The notes under the pieces: model-generated
The model's database searches: none
Seen by the model: the letters and a program-made list of their open reading frames with translations, nothing else
Told to the model about the DNA's origin: nothing
Origin: Pampinifervens sp037481935
GTDB lineage: Bacteria > Aquificota > Aquificia > Aquificales > Aquificaceae
Assembly: GCF_046159715.1 (NCBI RefSeq)
Contig: NZ_JBJXCT010000001.1
Location: 124,001 to 188,000, forward strand
Length of the DNA stretch: 64,000 nt
Direction: 5' to 3'
Shown here: positions 1 through 7,987 of the stretch, in pieces
How the letters are laid out: each line of letters begins with the position of its first letter
Position numbering within the stretch: the stretch's first letter is position 1
Program-made: the position numbers and the translations under genes

Positions 1-37
1 AAGGACAAAGGTCATGGTATGGTGAGGAGGTAGGAAC

Positions 38-1981
38 ATGAAGAGAAAACTTTTACTGCTTGCAGTGCTGAGCACTGCCACCTTTGCCCAGGAGGAAAGA
101 CTTGAGGATGTTGTCATATCCGCCACAAGGCAGGAGCTTGAGAAGAAGCAGGCACCCCAGCCAGTAGAGTCCCTCAAAAGAGAGGACTTGCATAGGTTCA
201 GCGTTAGAGAAAACCTCAGAGACCTTTTTCTCTTTGACAGCAGTCTATTTACTCTCAGGTCAAGGGGAAGGAGCTTTTTGAGTATAAGGGGTTTTGACGC
301 AGACAAGGTGTTGGTTTTGATAGATGGTAGAAGGCTTACCGGTGAAGTAGACAGGGACTTTGAAATAGACAGGATTACCCTGGACAGGGTTGAGAGGGTG
401 GAGATAGTAAAGGGTCCGGCGAGTGTTCTCTACGGAACGGATGCCCTGGGTGGTGTGATAAACATAATAACTAGAGAACCGCTAAAACCAGAGTTTAGCT
501 TTTCCACCAAGTATGGCATGTATTCCTCCGGCGGAAATCCGGAGGAGAAAAACCTGTCTTTTTATGCCTATACGGGAAGGTTTGGAAACTTCAACCTTGG
601 AGTTTTTGGAAGGCTTACGCAGGCAGAACCCTACAGGCTTCCTAACAGGACAACCCTTGCAGATGACAGAGACCTCAAGAGCTTTGGTATAAGCGCCTTT
701 TACTACCTTGACAAGAGCGCAAAGAGTAAGCTAAGGTTTGACTACGACTACCTTACGCACAGGGACATAACCACAACCTTTCATACCACGCACTACAGAA
801 GGTCAATAAACGATAACAAAAGGCAGAACCTTTCTCTGGGGCTTGACCTCAACCGACGGGACTGGAGGCTCTTTTTGAGGGGTTATGCCTCTATCTATGA
901 CAAGGATTTTGAGCAGAGGAGGGAAGATAACAACAGGCTTCTGCAGTTTGACATAGCGGACAGAAGAACCTATGTGATAGAGGGTTATCTTTCAAAGGAC
1001 CTTTTTGAAAGGCACAGGTTTACGGTGGGTGGTGAGGGCAGGAGAGAGAGCTTTGAAACCACCAGGATAAGGTCGGGCTCCTTTAAGGGAACGGTAACAA
1101 GGGAAGGCATAACTCAGGCAAAGTATAAGGTAGATATAGACTACTATGCCCTCTATGTGCAGGATGAATGGTTTATATCCGACAGGCTTTTCCTAGTAGC
1201 TGGACTTAGATACGACGACAGCGACAAGTTTGAGAGTGACCTATCACCAAGGGTTGGACTGACCTACAGCCTTCTTCCAGACCTGAGGCTAAAAGCCAAC
1301 TATGCCCACGGCTTTAAGTCTCCCACACCCAGAGACCTTTTTATATACTTTAGCCAGCCGGGTTATGTGGTTGTAGGAAACCCTAACCTCAAGAGCGAGA
1401 AAACCGATGGTGTAGACCTTGGGCTGGAAAAGGACTTTGGCAGACAGGCAACATTAAAGGTAAACCTCTTCTACACAAGGGCCAAGGACCTCATAGAAAC
1501 TTGCCTTGTAAACACACCCGGTTGCCCTCCATTAACCCTGAACGTGCCATCTCCGCCGCCTAACGCTCAGGTCTTTACTTACAGGAACGTAGGAAAGGCT
1601 GAATTCAAGGGAGTGGAGCTTTCGGGCTTTTTTGCTCCTTTAAACTGGCTCGGCGGAAGGTTGTCCTATACCTACCTGGAGGCAAGAGATGAAGAAGAGG
1701 ACAAGAGGCTTCTTCAGAGACCAAGACACAGGCTTGTAGGAGAGGTAAGCGTCAGGCCATTAGAAAAAACACGCATATCCCTCGCCGTTGAGCATACCTC
1801 TGACCTGCTCTGGACGCCCACTCAGGAGAAGGACTTTACCCTGCTGCACCTGTCTGCAAGCCAGAAGCTCTGGAAGGGTCTTGAGCTTTATGGTGGTGTG
1901 GATAACCTGGGGAATAAAAAGGACAGAGACCTCCCCATACTGGGAAGTTTCTACTATGCGGGCCTGAGGGGTACATTCTGA
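38..1981 (+). CDS. TonB-dependent outer-membrane receptor
   Basis: 647 residues, the size of a siderophore, heme or cobalamin receptor. An N-terminal signal peptide (KRKLLLLAVLSTATFAQ) is followed by a plug domain at about residues 25-150, with typical segments RSFLSIRGFDADKVLVLIDG and ERVEIVKGPASVLYGTDALG. The rest is a beta-barrel rich in alternating aromatic residues, ending in the C-terminal aromatic FYYAGLRGTF. The start has a strong ribosome site (GAGGAGG) about 10 bases upstream. The stop overlaps the next start (TGATG). It heads an operon with its own ExbB, ExbD and TonB and a CobN-like chelatase, so I infer that the ligand is a tetrapyrrole or metal complex. The ligand itself cannot be read from the sequence, and the operon promoter lies left of the window. 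Confidence 0.93.
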   Translation: MKRKLLLLAVLSTATFAQEERLEDVVISATRQELEKKQAPQPVESLKREDLHRFSVRENLRDLFLFDSSLFTLRSRGRSFLSIRGFDADKVLVLIDGRRLTGEVDRDFEIDRITLDRVERVEIVKGPASVLYGTDALGGVINIITREPLKPEFSFSTKYGMYSSGGNPEEKNLSFYAYTGRFGNFNLGVFGRLTQAEPYRLPNRTTLADDRDLKSFGISAFYYLDKSAKSKLRFDYDYLTHRDITTTFHTTHYRRSINDNKRQNLSLGLDLNRRDWRLFLRGYASIYDKDFEQRREDNNRLLQFDIADRRTYVIEGYLSKDLFERHRFTVGGEGRRESFETTRIRSGSFKGTVTREGITQAKYKVDIDYYALYVQDEWFISDRLFLVAGLRYDDSDKFESDLSPRVGLTYSLLPDLRLKANYAHGFKSPTPRDLFIYFSQPGYVVVGNPNLKSEKTDGVDLGLEKDFGRQATLKVNLFYTRAKDLIETCLVNTPGCPPLTLNVPSPPPNAQVFTYRNVGKAEFKGVELSGFFAPLNWLGGRLSYTYLEARDEEEDKRLLQRPRHRLVGEVSVRPLEKTRISLAVEHTSDLLWTPTQEKDFTLLHLSASQKLWKGLELYGGVDNLGNKKDRDLPILGSFYYAGLRGTF

Positions 1982-2400
1982 TGTGGCTGGAGTATGTGTT
2001 TATGGGTATTATGGGGCTTATGAGCCTTGTGGGGCTGTATGTGTTTTTTGAGAGGCTCTTTTTCTACAAAAGGATAAACCTGTCAGACTTTTCTACAAGG
2101 GCAAGGCTGGAAAAAGAGCTTACAAGGGGTCTTTATGTGCTTGCGTCGGTAGCATCCAACGCTCCTTATGTGGGGCTTATGGGCACGGTGCTGGGCATCA
2201 TGCAAACCTTCTACATAATGGGAAAGGAGGGTATGGGAGACACGCTCAAGATAATGACGGGGCTTGCTCTGGCTCTGAAAGCCACTGCGCTGGGGCTTCT
2301 GGTGGCAGTGCCGGCAACGGTTTTATACAACTACCTTGTAAGAAGGGCAAGGGAACTGCTTTACGAGTGGGAGGAAAAGCATGCAAGAAAGGGAGATTGA
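1981..2400 (+). CDS. exbB: ExbB/TolQ-type proton-channel subunit (minimal)
   Basis: 139 residues, much shorter than E. coli ExbB (about 244). It keeps the family core: an N-terminal membrane helix (residues 5-25), the cytoplasmic stretch, then the ASVASNAPYVGLMGTVLGIM signature and a second and third helix ending near residue 120. In this family the subunit forms a pentameric inner-membrane channel that uses proton-motive force to drive TonB. It sits between the receptor and exbD with overlapping ends, which implies coupled translation. The truncated N-terminus is the only oddity. Assignment as ExbB rather than TolQ or MotA rests on its neighbours. Confidence 0.9.
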   Translation: MWLEYVFMGIMGLMSLVGLYVFFERLFFYKRINLSDFSTRARLEKELTRGLYVLASVASNAPYVGLMGTVLGIMQTFYIMGKEGMGDTLKIMTGLALALKATALGLLVAVPATVLYNYLVRRARELLYEWEEKHARKGD

Positions 2401-2758
2401 CTACATGAATGTGATTCCTCTGGTGGATGTGATGCTGGTGCTTTTGACCATTGCCCTCATAGGTGCCAGCTTTGTGGCGGTGGGGTCTTTGCCTGTGAAC
2501 CTGCCCTCTGCAGAGCATCAAAAGCGGTCAGTGGAGAGCCCCGTTGAGCTCTATGTGGACAGGCACGGAAACTTATACTGGAAGGGGGAAAGGATAAGTA
2601 AAGAAACTCTCCTGAACAGGCTCTCAAACTACGACAGGAACACGCACATAGTGGTGGGGGCGGACAGGGATGCTTCCGTGCAGTCTCTTGTGAGCCTTCT
2701 TGACCTTCTAAAGGGCATGAACTTTCAGAGGGTTTCCCTGCAGGTGAGAAGGACATGA
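2381..2758 (+). CDS. exbD: ExbD/TolR-type energy-transducer subunit
   Basis: 125 residues with the family layout: a short cytoplasmic N-terminus (MQEREIDYMNVIPLVDVML), one membrane helix carrying the conserved proton-pathway aspartate in PLVDVMLVLLTIALI, and a periplasmic domain that includes the usual GNLYWKGERIS and VVGADRDASVQ segments. ExbD pairs with ExbB in the inner membrane and couples proton flow to TonB. It overlaps exbB by 20 bases and tonB by 4 bases, so the three are probably made as one unit with the receptor upstream. Confidence 0.93.
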   Translation: MQEREIDYMNVIPLVDVMLVLLTIALIGASFVAVGSLPVNLPSAEHQKRSVESPVELYVDRHGNLYWKGERISKETLLNRLSNYDRNTHIVVGADRDASVQSLVSLLDLLKGMNFQRVSLQVRRT

Positions 2759-3561
2759 GGTTGGATACAAGGGCTCTGCAACTTTCCCTTTTCTTTAACA
2801 GCCTTGCTTTTGTCCTCATCTTCTTCATGCTGAGGTTTGACGCGTCACAGATAACTCAGGTAGAGCTGGAGCTTTATTACACTCCACCCAATATTAAACA
2901 TCCTGAATATGACAACCTGGGCGAGGAGGTAAGAAACATAACCCATAGAGGGCAAAGTCAGAAGGCGAAGGGAGATACAGGCGGACACACACCGGCTAAA
3001 GCCGATAGTTTTCAACAGCAGGTAGAAGAAAAACTTCAAAAAACACCCACATCCGAGGAACTCCTCAGCAAGGCTGAAGCAAAGGAGCAGTCAACACCTG
3101 CAGAAGCCCATGAGAAGACCCCACAGAAATCCGCCAGCTCTGAAGAAGGCCATAAGAGCACTAGACAGGAGACGCAGGTGGGTGCAGTTGCCCATGGTAA
3201 GGTGGGGAGCGGTGGAGCTGAGGTAGGAGCCGAGCCATCGGGTTCAGGGAGGGTGGGAGAGGGAGACTACAACCTGCTCTATCACAGGCAGAACTTTGGA
3301 GTGGTGAGGTCTGTTGTGAAAAGCCATCTTGAGTATCCACCTCTGGCAAGGCTAAGGGGATGGGAGGGGAGGGTGGTGGTGCTTATATGCCTTGAAGGCA
3401 GGAATCTATGCGGGCTTGAGTTAAGGGAGAGCTCTGGCTACCGAGTTCTGGACGAGGCGGTAATTAGAGCAGTCCAGAAGGCACACAGAAACTTTCCGGT
3501 TGCAGAAAGAAAAGTTAACCTGCTTTTGCCCGTGCAGTTTTCTCTCAAGGAGGATAACTGA
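2755..3561 (+). CDS. tonB: TonB energy transducer
   Basis: 268 residues. There is an N-terminal membrane anchor (residues about 9-27, LSLFFNSLAFVLIFFML) and a long low-complexity periplasmic spacer rich in E, K, S, T and G (residues 55-170). A C-terminal TonB domain follows at about 180-265, with EYPPLARLRGWEGRVVVLIC and SSGYRVLDEAVIRAVQKA. TonB carries energy from ExbB/ExbD across the periplasm to the receptor's plug. The spacer is E/K/S/T/G-rich rather than the Pro-Lys type of E. coli. Its position directly after exbB-exbD makes it the dedicated partner of the receptor at the start of the window. A second, unlinked TonB lies at 49231. Confidence 0.92.
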   Translation: MRLDTRALQLSLFFNSLAFVLIFFMLRFDASQITQVELELYYTPPNIKHPEYDNLGEEVRNITHRGQSQKAKGDTGGHTPAKADSFQQQVEEKLQKTPTSEELLSKAEAKEQSTPAEAHEKTPQKSASSEEGHKSTRQETQVGAVAHGKVGSGGAEVGAEPSGSGRVGEGDYNLLYHRQNFGVVRSVVKSHLEYPPLARLRGWEGRVVVLICLEGRNLCGLELRESSGYRVLDEAVIRAVQKAHRNFPVAERKVNLLLPVQFSLKEDN

Positions 3562-3995
3562 TGGAGAAGGTTTTCTATCAGGTTGTAATGCTTTTTCAAT
3601 ACCCTGTTTACGCATCGATAGGGCTCATGTTTCTGTATTCGCTCTTTGACCTTGGGCTCTTTACTGCAAGGGCCATAAAGAGAGCAATGGGGAAAAATCA
3701 TCCAACACAACTCCCCCCAGAGGAGCTCTACCTGAGAGGACTGAAGGCTATGGAGCCTTCAAGGCTTGTCTCAAGGATTGCCCCTCTTCTGGGGCTTGTG
3801 GGAACACTTATACCTCTTGGACCGGCCCTTCTTGCCCTTGCGGAGGGCAACACGCAGGAGCTTGGCAGGAAGCTCTCTTTTGCCTTTGGGGCAGTGAGCC
3901 TCTCTCTTATATCTGCCAGCATAACCTACTACACCTCCACAGTGCGAAGACGCTGGCTTTTAGAGGACATAAAGAGACTGGAGGAGAAGAGATGA
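3561..3995 (+). CDS. second MotA/TolQ/ExbB-like membrane protein, CobN-associated
   Basis: 144 residues. Predicted membrane segments lie at residues 10-32 and in LVSRIAPLLGLVGTLIPLGPALLAL plus FAFGAVSLSLISASITYYTS; the RIAPLLGLVGTLIPLG stretch matches the MotA/TolQ/ExbB core. It overlaps both tonB and the following DUF2149-like gene. MotA-like plus DUF2149-like proteins beside cobN-like genes recur in some bacteria and archaea; I know this from the families and have not searched it. The likely role is an energising or anchoring channel for the CobN-like protein rather than for TonB, since a separate ExbB already exists upstream. Confidence 0.8.
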   Translation: MEKVFYQVVMLFQYPVYASIGLMFLYSLFDLGLFTARAIKRAMGKNHPTQLPPEELYLRGLKAMEPSRLVSRIAPLLGLVGTLIPLGPALLALAEGNTQELGRKLSFAFGAVSLSLISASITYYTSTVRRRWLLEDIKRLEEKR

Positions 3996-4324
3996 ACCTC
4001 AAAGATATCCTTCTTCAGGAACTGGAGAGGCTTGAGGAAGAAACAGACCCCATGCTCTCGGTGGTAAACATGATAGACGCCTTTCTGGCGGTCGTTATCG
4101 CCCTTCTTCTGGTGCTGGTAAACAGTCCCTTCAACCCCTTCACAAAGGAAGATTATGTGCTTGTGAAAAACCCCGGCAGGGAAAACATGGAGCTGGTCAT
4201 AAAGAAAGGGCAGAAGCTGGAGAGGTATGTAAAGAGCCAGCAGATAGGAGAAGGAAGGGGTGTAAGAGTGGGTGCCACTTACCGCCTGCCCGATGGAACG
4301 CTGGTTTACGTGCCGGAGGAGTAG
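3992..4324 (+). CDS. DUF2149-like CobN-associated membrane protein
   Basis: 110 residues with one membrane helix (residues about 25-45, MIDAFLAVVIALLLVLV) preceded by TDPMLSVVNMIDAFLAV, where an Asp sits just inside the helix as in ExbD/TolR. The soluble C-terminal half contains GATYRLPDGTLVYVPEE. The length, topology and position just before a cobN-like gene fit the DUF2149 family. By analogy with ExbD it probably partners the preceding MotA-like protein. That would make a second ExbB/ExbD-like pair dedicated to the chelatase, which is an inference from architecture. Confidence 0.72.
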   Translation: MNLKDILLQELERLEEETDPMLSVVNMIDAFLAVVIALLLVLVNSPFNPFTKEDYVLVKNPGRENMELVIKKGQKLERYVKSQQIGEGRGVRVGATYRLPDGTLVYVPEE

Positions 4325-4326
4325 CC

Positions 4327-7300
4327 ATGAGGCTCCTTTTTCTACTACTGGTTCTACTGAGCTTTGGCTTTGCCCAGAAGTTAGTGCTCGTGGTGAGCTT
4401 TCCAAACCCTCCCAGAAAACTCCACCTTCTCCTGCAGAGTGCACAGGAGGTGGGTCTTGAAGTGCAGGGCGTATACCTGAGGGCGGAAGACCTCAAAAGC
4501 CTGCAATTGCCAGAGGCAGACATCTACCTTGTGGATACGCCTCCTGAGGAGATAAGAAAAGCCCTTCAGGAAAAGCTAACTGGCAAAAGGTTGGTGTTTC
4601 TGAGCCCTCCAACCGCAGGAGACCCGCAGGTTCTGAGCAAGCTCCTGCCCTACTACAGTTCAGGTGGCAGGGAAAACTTTAAAAACATGTTCAAAGCTTT
4701 TGCAGGTCTGCCTGCAGGGCCACCCAGAGAGCTTCCTGCGGTGGGTTTTTACCATCCTGCAAGGGGCGTGATGGAAAATCTGCCTCAGGACTTTGAAAAA
4801 CCACTGCTCGTGCTTTTTCACCGCTCAGACCTGGTGGCGGAGAACACCGCCATTGTAGACAGCATCATAGTTCAGTCAGAAAGAGAGGGCCTGCCTGCGG
4901 TGGGCTTCTACTATCCAGAGACTGAGGGGCTCAGAAGGCATCTTCACAAACTCATCTTAGAGGGAAGACCACTCCCTTCCGTGGTTGTTAACCTCAGGCT
5001 CATGTATTTTGCATACGAAGAAGAAAAGAAAGCCTTTGAAGAACTGGCTCTTCCAGTGCTTCAGGGTATCACCTACAGGGGCAGAAAAGAAGACTGGAAA
5101 AAGAACCCCCAGGGCATTTCAGTAACCTCAATACCCTTCCACTTCACACTGCCAGAGTATATGGGGGCTATCGACCCCACAGTGGTGGGTGCAGACCAAC
5201 CCCTCAAAGAGCCATTGCTCCATATGGTGGAAAATCTGGTAAAGAGAGCTAAAGCCTGGAGAGACCTCCAGAGCCTTGAAAACTCCCAGAAAAAAATAGC
5301 TATAGTCTACTACAACTACCCGCCCGGAGAGAGGAACATCCTTGCCTCCAACCTGAACGTCATAAAAAGCCTTGAACTACTTCTGAAAACCGCAAAGGAC
5401 AGGGGCTACAGGGTTGAAACCTATTCAGAGAGAGACCTGCAGTCAAAGCTCACCCAAATGATAGGGCTTTACTATTCAAAGCCCGTGAGTACAGACCTTC
5501 TTGATTGTCTGAGCCTTGAGGAATACTTGAACTGGTATGAGAGCCTTCCAGAAAAGGTCAGGAAGGACATAGAGAGCTACTGGGGAAGACCGGAGAGGGA
5601 CCCATACCTTAAGAAGGGATGTTTCACCATTCCTGTGCTTAAATCGGGCAACTTTTTGCTCCTGCCCCTTGCACCCAGAGGCATGGATTACCTAAGGAGT
5701 AAAGAGATATACCACAGCACAAAGATTCCACCCTCTCACTACTATCTTGCCTTCTACCTTTACCTGCAGAAAAACAGCCATGCAATATTGCACTTTGGCA
5801 CCCACGGCACTCAGGAGTGGACGCCCGGCAAGGAGAGAGGCCTTGACCTGTGGGATTACCCCTACCTCACCCTTGGCACAAAGCCCGTCATATACCCTTA
5901 CATCGTAGACAACGTGGGAGAAGCCCTCAACGCCCGAAGGAGGGGCAGAGCCCTTATCATCTCTTATCAGACCCCAGCCTTTGCACCCTCTGGCACCTAC
6001 GGAGAGCTGGAAGAACTTCACCAGCTACTTCACAAGGAAGCCCAGTCAGAGGGAAGACTGAAAGAGACCATAAGGCGGGAGATAGCTCAAAAAGCCATGA
6101 GGGCAAACATAGCCAGAGACCTGGGCTATAAAAACACCACCCAGATACTGAAAGATTTTGAGAGCTTCTCTGAAAAACTCCACAACCACATACACGAAAT
6201 AGCCACTCAGAATGTGCCTCTGGGGCTTCACACCTTTGGCAAGACAAAGGACGCAGAACTCCTTGCCCTCACCATACTGCAGATGCTGGGCAGGGAATGG
6301 ATAAAAATGTGGGAAAAGGAACCCTATGAGGAGTTTATGGCTCAACCCGTAGACAAGATAAAGAGCTCCAAAGCCTTTGCAAAGGTGCTTCAATGCATGG
6401 AAGGCTCTCCAGACGCATACTGTGAGACAGTTATAGACCTCTACAGAAGGCTTGACGCAGGCGTGGAGCTTGTATCTCTCTTTTCAGCCCTTGAGGGCAG
6501 ATACATACCTGCCTCTTTTGGTGGAGACCCCATAAAAAACCCCGACAGCCTGCCTACGGGTAGAAACCTCTACGGCTTTGACCCACAGCGTGTGCCAACA
6601 CCTCAGGCATGGAAAACTGCGGTGGAAATCACAGACCAGTGGCTCATAGACTACCACCAAAGGCACGGAAGATATCCTCAGAAGGTTGCCTTTACTCTGT
6701 GGTCTGTGGAAACCATGAGACACCTTGGTGTGGTGGAAGCTCAGGTTCTTTACCTCCTTGGTGTAAGACCAAGGTGGGATGATGGTGGAAGGGTGGTAGG
6801 GCTTGAGATAATACCTAAGAAAGAACTCGGGCGTCCGCGCATAGACGTGGTGGTATCTGCCACGGGGCTATACAGGGACCACTTTCCAAACCTAATGAAC
6901 CTGATAAATCAGGCAGTAAGGCTTGTGGCAGAGCTTGAGGAAGAGGAGAACTTCGTAAGGCAGAACACACAAAAACTGATGGCGATGCTTCTTAAAAAGG
7001 GCTACCCTCATGAGCAGGCTCAGAGGCTCGCCACTATAAGGAGCTTTTCCAACGAGAGCGGAGCTTACGGCTCTGGGCTGGATGATGCGGTCTTCCAGAC
7101 AAAGGATAAGAAAAAACTTTCGGGGCTTTTCCTGCACAGGATGGGCTTTGCCTACGACGAGGGACTTCACTCGCAGAAGGTGCATGGGCTTTTTGAGGAA
7201 AACCTCAAGGATACGGATGCGGTGCTTCTCTCAAGAAGCTCCAACCTATATGGCATGCTCACCACCGACGACCCCTTCCAGTATCTTGGGGGTCTTGCTC

Positions 7301-7884
7301 TGACAGTGGAGGTGCTCTCAGGTAGAAAGCCAGAGGTGCTTATAGCCAACCTTAGAAGCACCGCAAAGGTGCAGACCGCAGAGGAGTTCCTCCTTCAGGA
7401 AGTAAGAGCCCGATACCTCAACCCAGAATACGTAAAAGCCCTTATGAAAGAAGGCTACTCGGGCGTCAACGAGCTTTTAAACACCCTTAACAACCTCTAC
7501 GGCTGGCAGGTGGTGGCACCTCAGGTGGTAAGAGACCCCATCTGGAAAGAATTCAGAGAGGTCTATCTCCAGGACAAATACAACTTGGGCACAAAAAAGT
7601 GGCTCAGAGAAAACTCCTCAGCCTCTAAGCAAATAGAGGAAAGGCTATCCCAGGGCATCACTATGGCAGGCTACGGCACTGGCAGACCGGTCGTGCCTTC
7701 TTCCCGTGCGGGAGCCGGTAGCTACGAGCCATCTGTAAGGGGCGCACTGCTGCAGAGGGTCAGCACTATCCATGATGTGGGACAGATCCATACTCTCTCT
7801 GGTTTCTGGCTTCTGAGCGTGATTCTTTTGATACCATATCTGGCAGGCTTGTTTGAAGGTTTGAGAAAAAGAAGCTATGCATAG
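4327..7884 (+). CDS. cobN: exported, membrane-anchored CobN-like metal chelatase
   Basis: 1185 residues, typical of the CobN/BchH large chelatase family. The family signature HFGTHGTQEWTPGK is near residue 489, and later conserved blocks include ALEGRYIPASFGGDP, FTLWSVETMRHLG and RSFSNESGAYGSGLDDAV. CobN normally inserts cobalt in the cytoplasm with CobS and CobT. This one begins with a clear signal peptide (LLFLLLVLLSFGFAQ) and ends in a membrane helix (GFWLLSVILLIPYLAGLF) with a basic tail, so it should face the periplasm. No CobS/CobT or BchI/BchD ATPase is nearby. The closest known context is HmuS of Bacteroidetes heme-uptake operons, a CobN-like protein beside a TonB receptor. Heme or other tetrapyrrole dechelation is therefore as plausible as cobalamin synthesis. 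Confidence 0.88.
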   Translation: MRLLFLLLVLLSFGFAQKLVLVVSFPNPPRKLHLLLQSAQEVGLEVQGVYLRAEDLKSLQLPEADIYLVDTPPEEIRKALQEKLTGKRLVFLSPPTAGDPQVLSKLLPYYSSGGRENFKNMFKAFAGLPAGPPRELPAVGFYHPARGVMENLPQDFEKPLLVLFHRSDLVAENTAIVDSIIVQSEREGLPAVGFYYPETEGLRRHLHKLILEGRPLPSVVVNLRLMYFAYEEEKKAFEELALPVLQGITYRGRKEDWKKNPQGISVTSIPFHFTLPEYMGAIDPTVVGADQPLKEPLLHMVENLVKRAKAWRDLQSLENSQKKIAIVYYNYPPGERNILASNLNVIKSLELLLKTAKDRGYRVETYSERDLQSKLTQMIGLYYSKPVSTDLLDCLSLEEYLNWYESLPEKVRKDIESYWGRPERDPYLKKGCFTIPVLKSGNFLLLPLAPRGMDYLRSKEIYHSTKIPPSHYYLAFYLYLQKNSHAILHFGTHGTQEWTPGKERGLDLWDYPYLTLGTKPVIYPYIVDNVGEALNARRRGRALIISYQTPAFAPSGTYGELEELHQLLHKEAQSEGRLKETIRREIAQKAMRANIARDLGYKNTTQILKDFESFSEKLHNHIHEIATQNVPLGLHTFGKTKDAELLALTILQMLGREWIKMWEKEPYEEFMAQPVDKIKSSKAFAKVLQCMEGSPDAYCETVIDLYRRLDAGVELVSLFSALEGRYIPASFGGDPIKNPDSLPTGRNLYGFDPQRVPTPQAWKTAVEITDQWLIDYHQRHGRYPQKVAFTLWSVETMRHLGVVEAQVLYLLGVRPRWDDGGRVVGLEIIPKKELGRPRIDVVVSATGLYRDHFPNLMNLINQAVRLVAELEEEENFVRQNTQKLMAMLLKKGYPHEQAQRLATIRSFSNESGAYGSGLDDAVFQTKDKKKLSGLFLHRMGFAYDEGLHSQKVHGLFEENLKDTDAVLLSRSSNLYGMLTTDDPFQYLGGLALTVEVLSGRKPEVLIANLRSTAKVQTAEEFLLQEVRARYLNPEYVKALMKEGYSGVNELLNTLNNLYGWQVVAPQVVRDPIWKEFREVYLQDKYNLGTKKWLRENSSASKQIEERLSQGITMAGYGTGRPVVPSSRAGAGSYEPSVRGALLQRVSTIHDVGQIHTLSGFWLLSVILLIPYLAGLFEGLRKRSYA

Positions 7885-7916
7885 AAGTATGCTAACTCAA
7901 GCTGACAACCATCATA

Positions 7917-7945
7917 TTGACAGTGGGTTTCACTTTCTGTATACT
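7917..7945 (+). promoter_or_regulatory. sigma-70-type promoter of the porin gene
   Basis: TTGACA at 7917-7922, a 17-base spacer and TATACT at 7940-7945. This is a near-perfect housekeeping promoter, ending 42 bases before the porin start, and a ribosome site (AAGGAGG) lies at 7975-7981. It shows that the porin is transcribed separately from the upstream TonB/CobN operon. Confidence 0.85.
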
Positions 7946-7987
7946 ATCTTGCGATAAAATTTCAATTTCTATGTAAGGAGGTCAGGC

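Noticed and set aside
1..37. Possible cobalamin or other riboswitch before the TonB receptor
   Set aside because: Only 37 bases are visible and they hold just a ribosome site; nothing of a riboswitch core can be judged.
4197..4523. 108-residue minus-strand ORF across the DUF2149/cobN junction
   Set aside because: Basic, Arg/Ser-rich shadow of two well-supported plus-strand genes.
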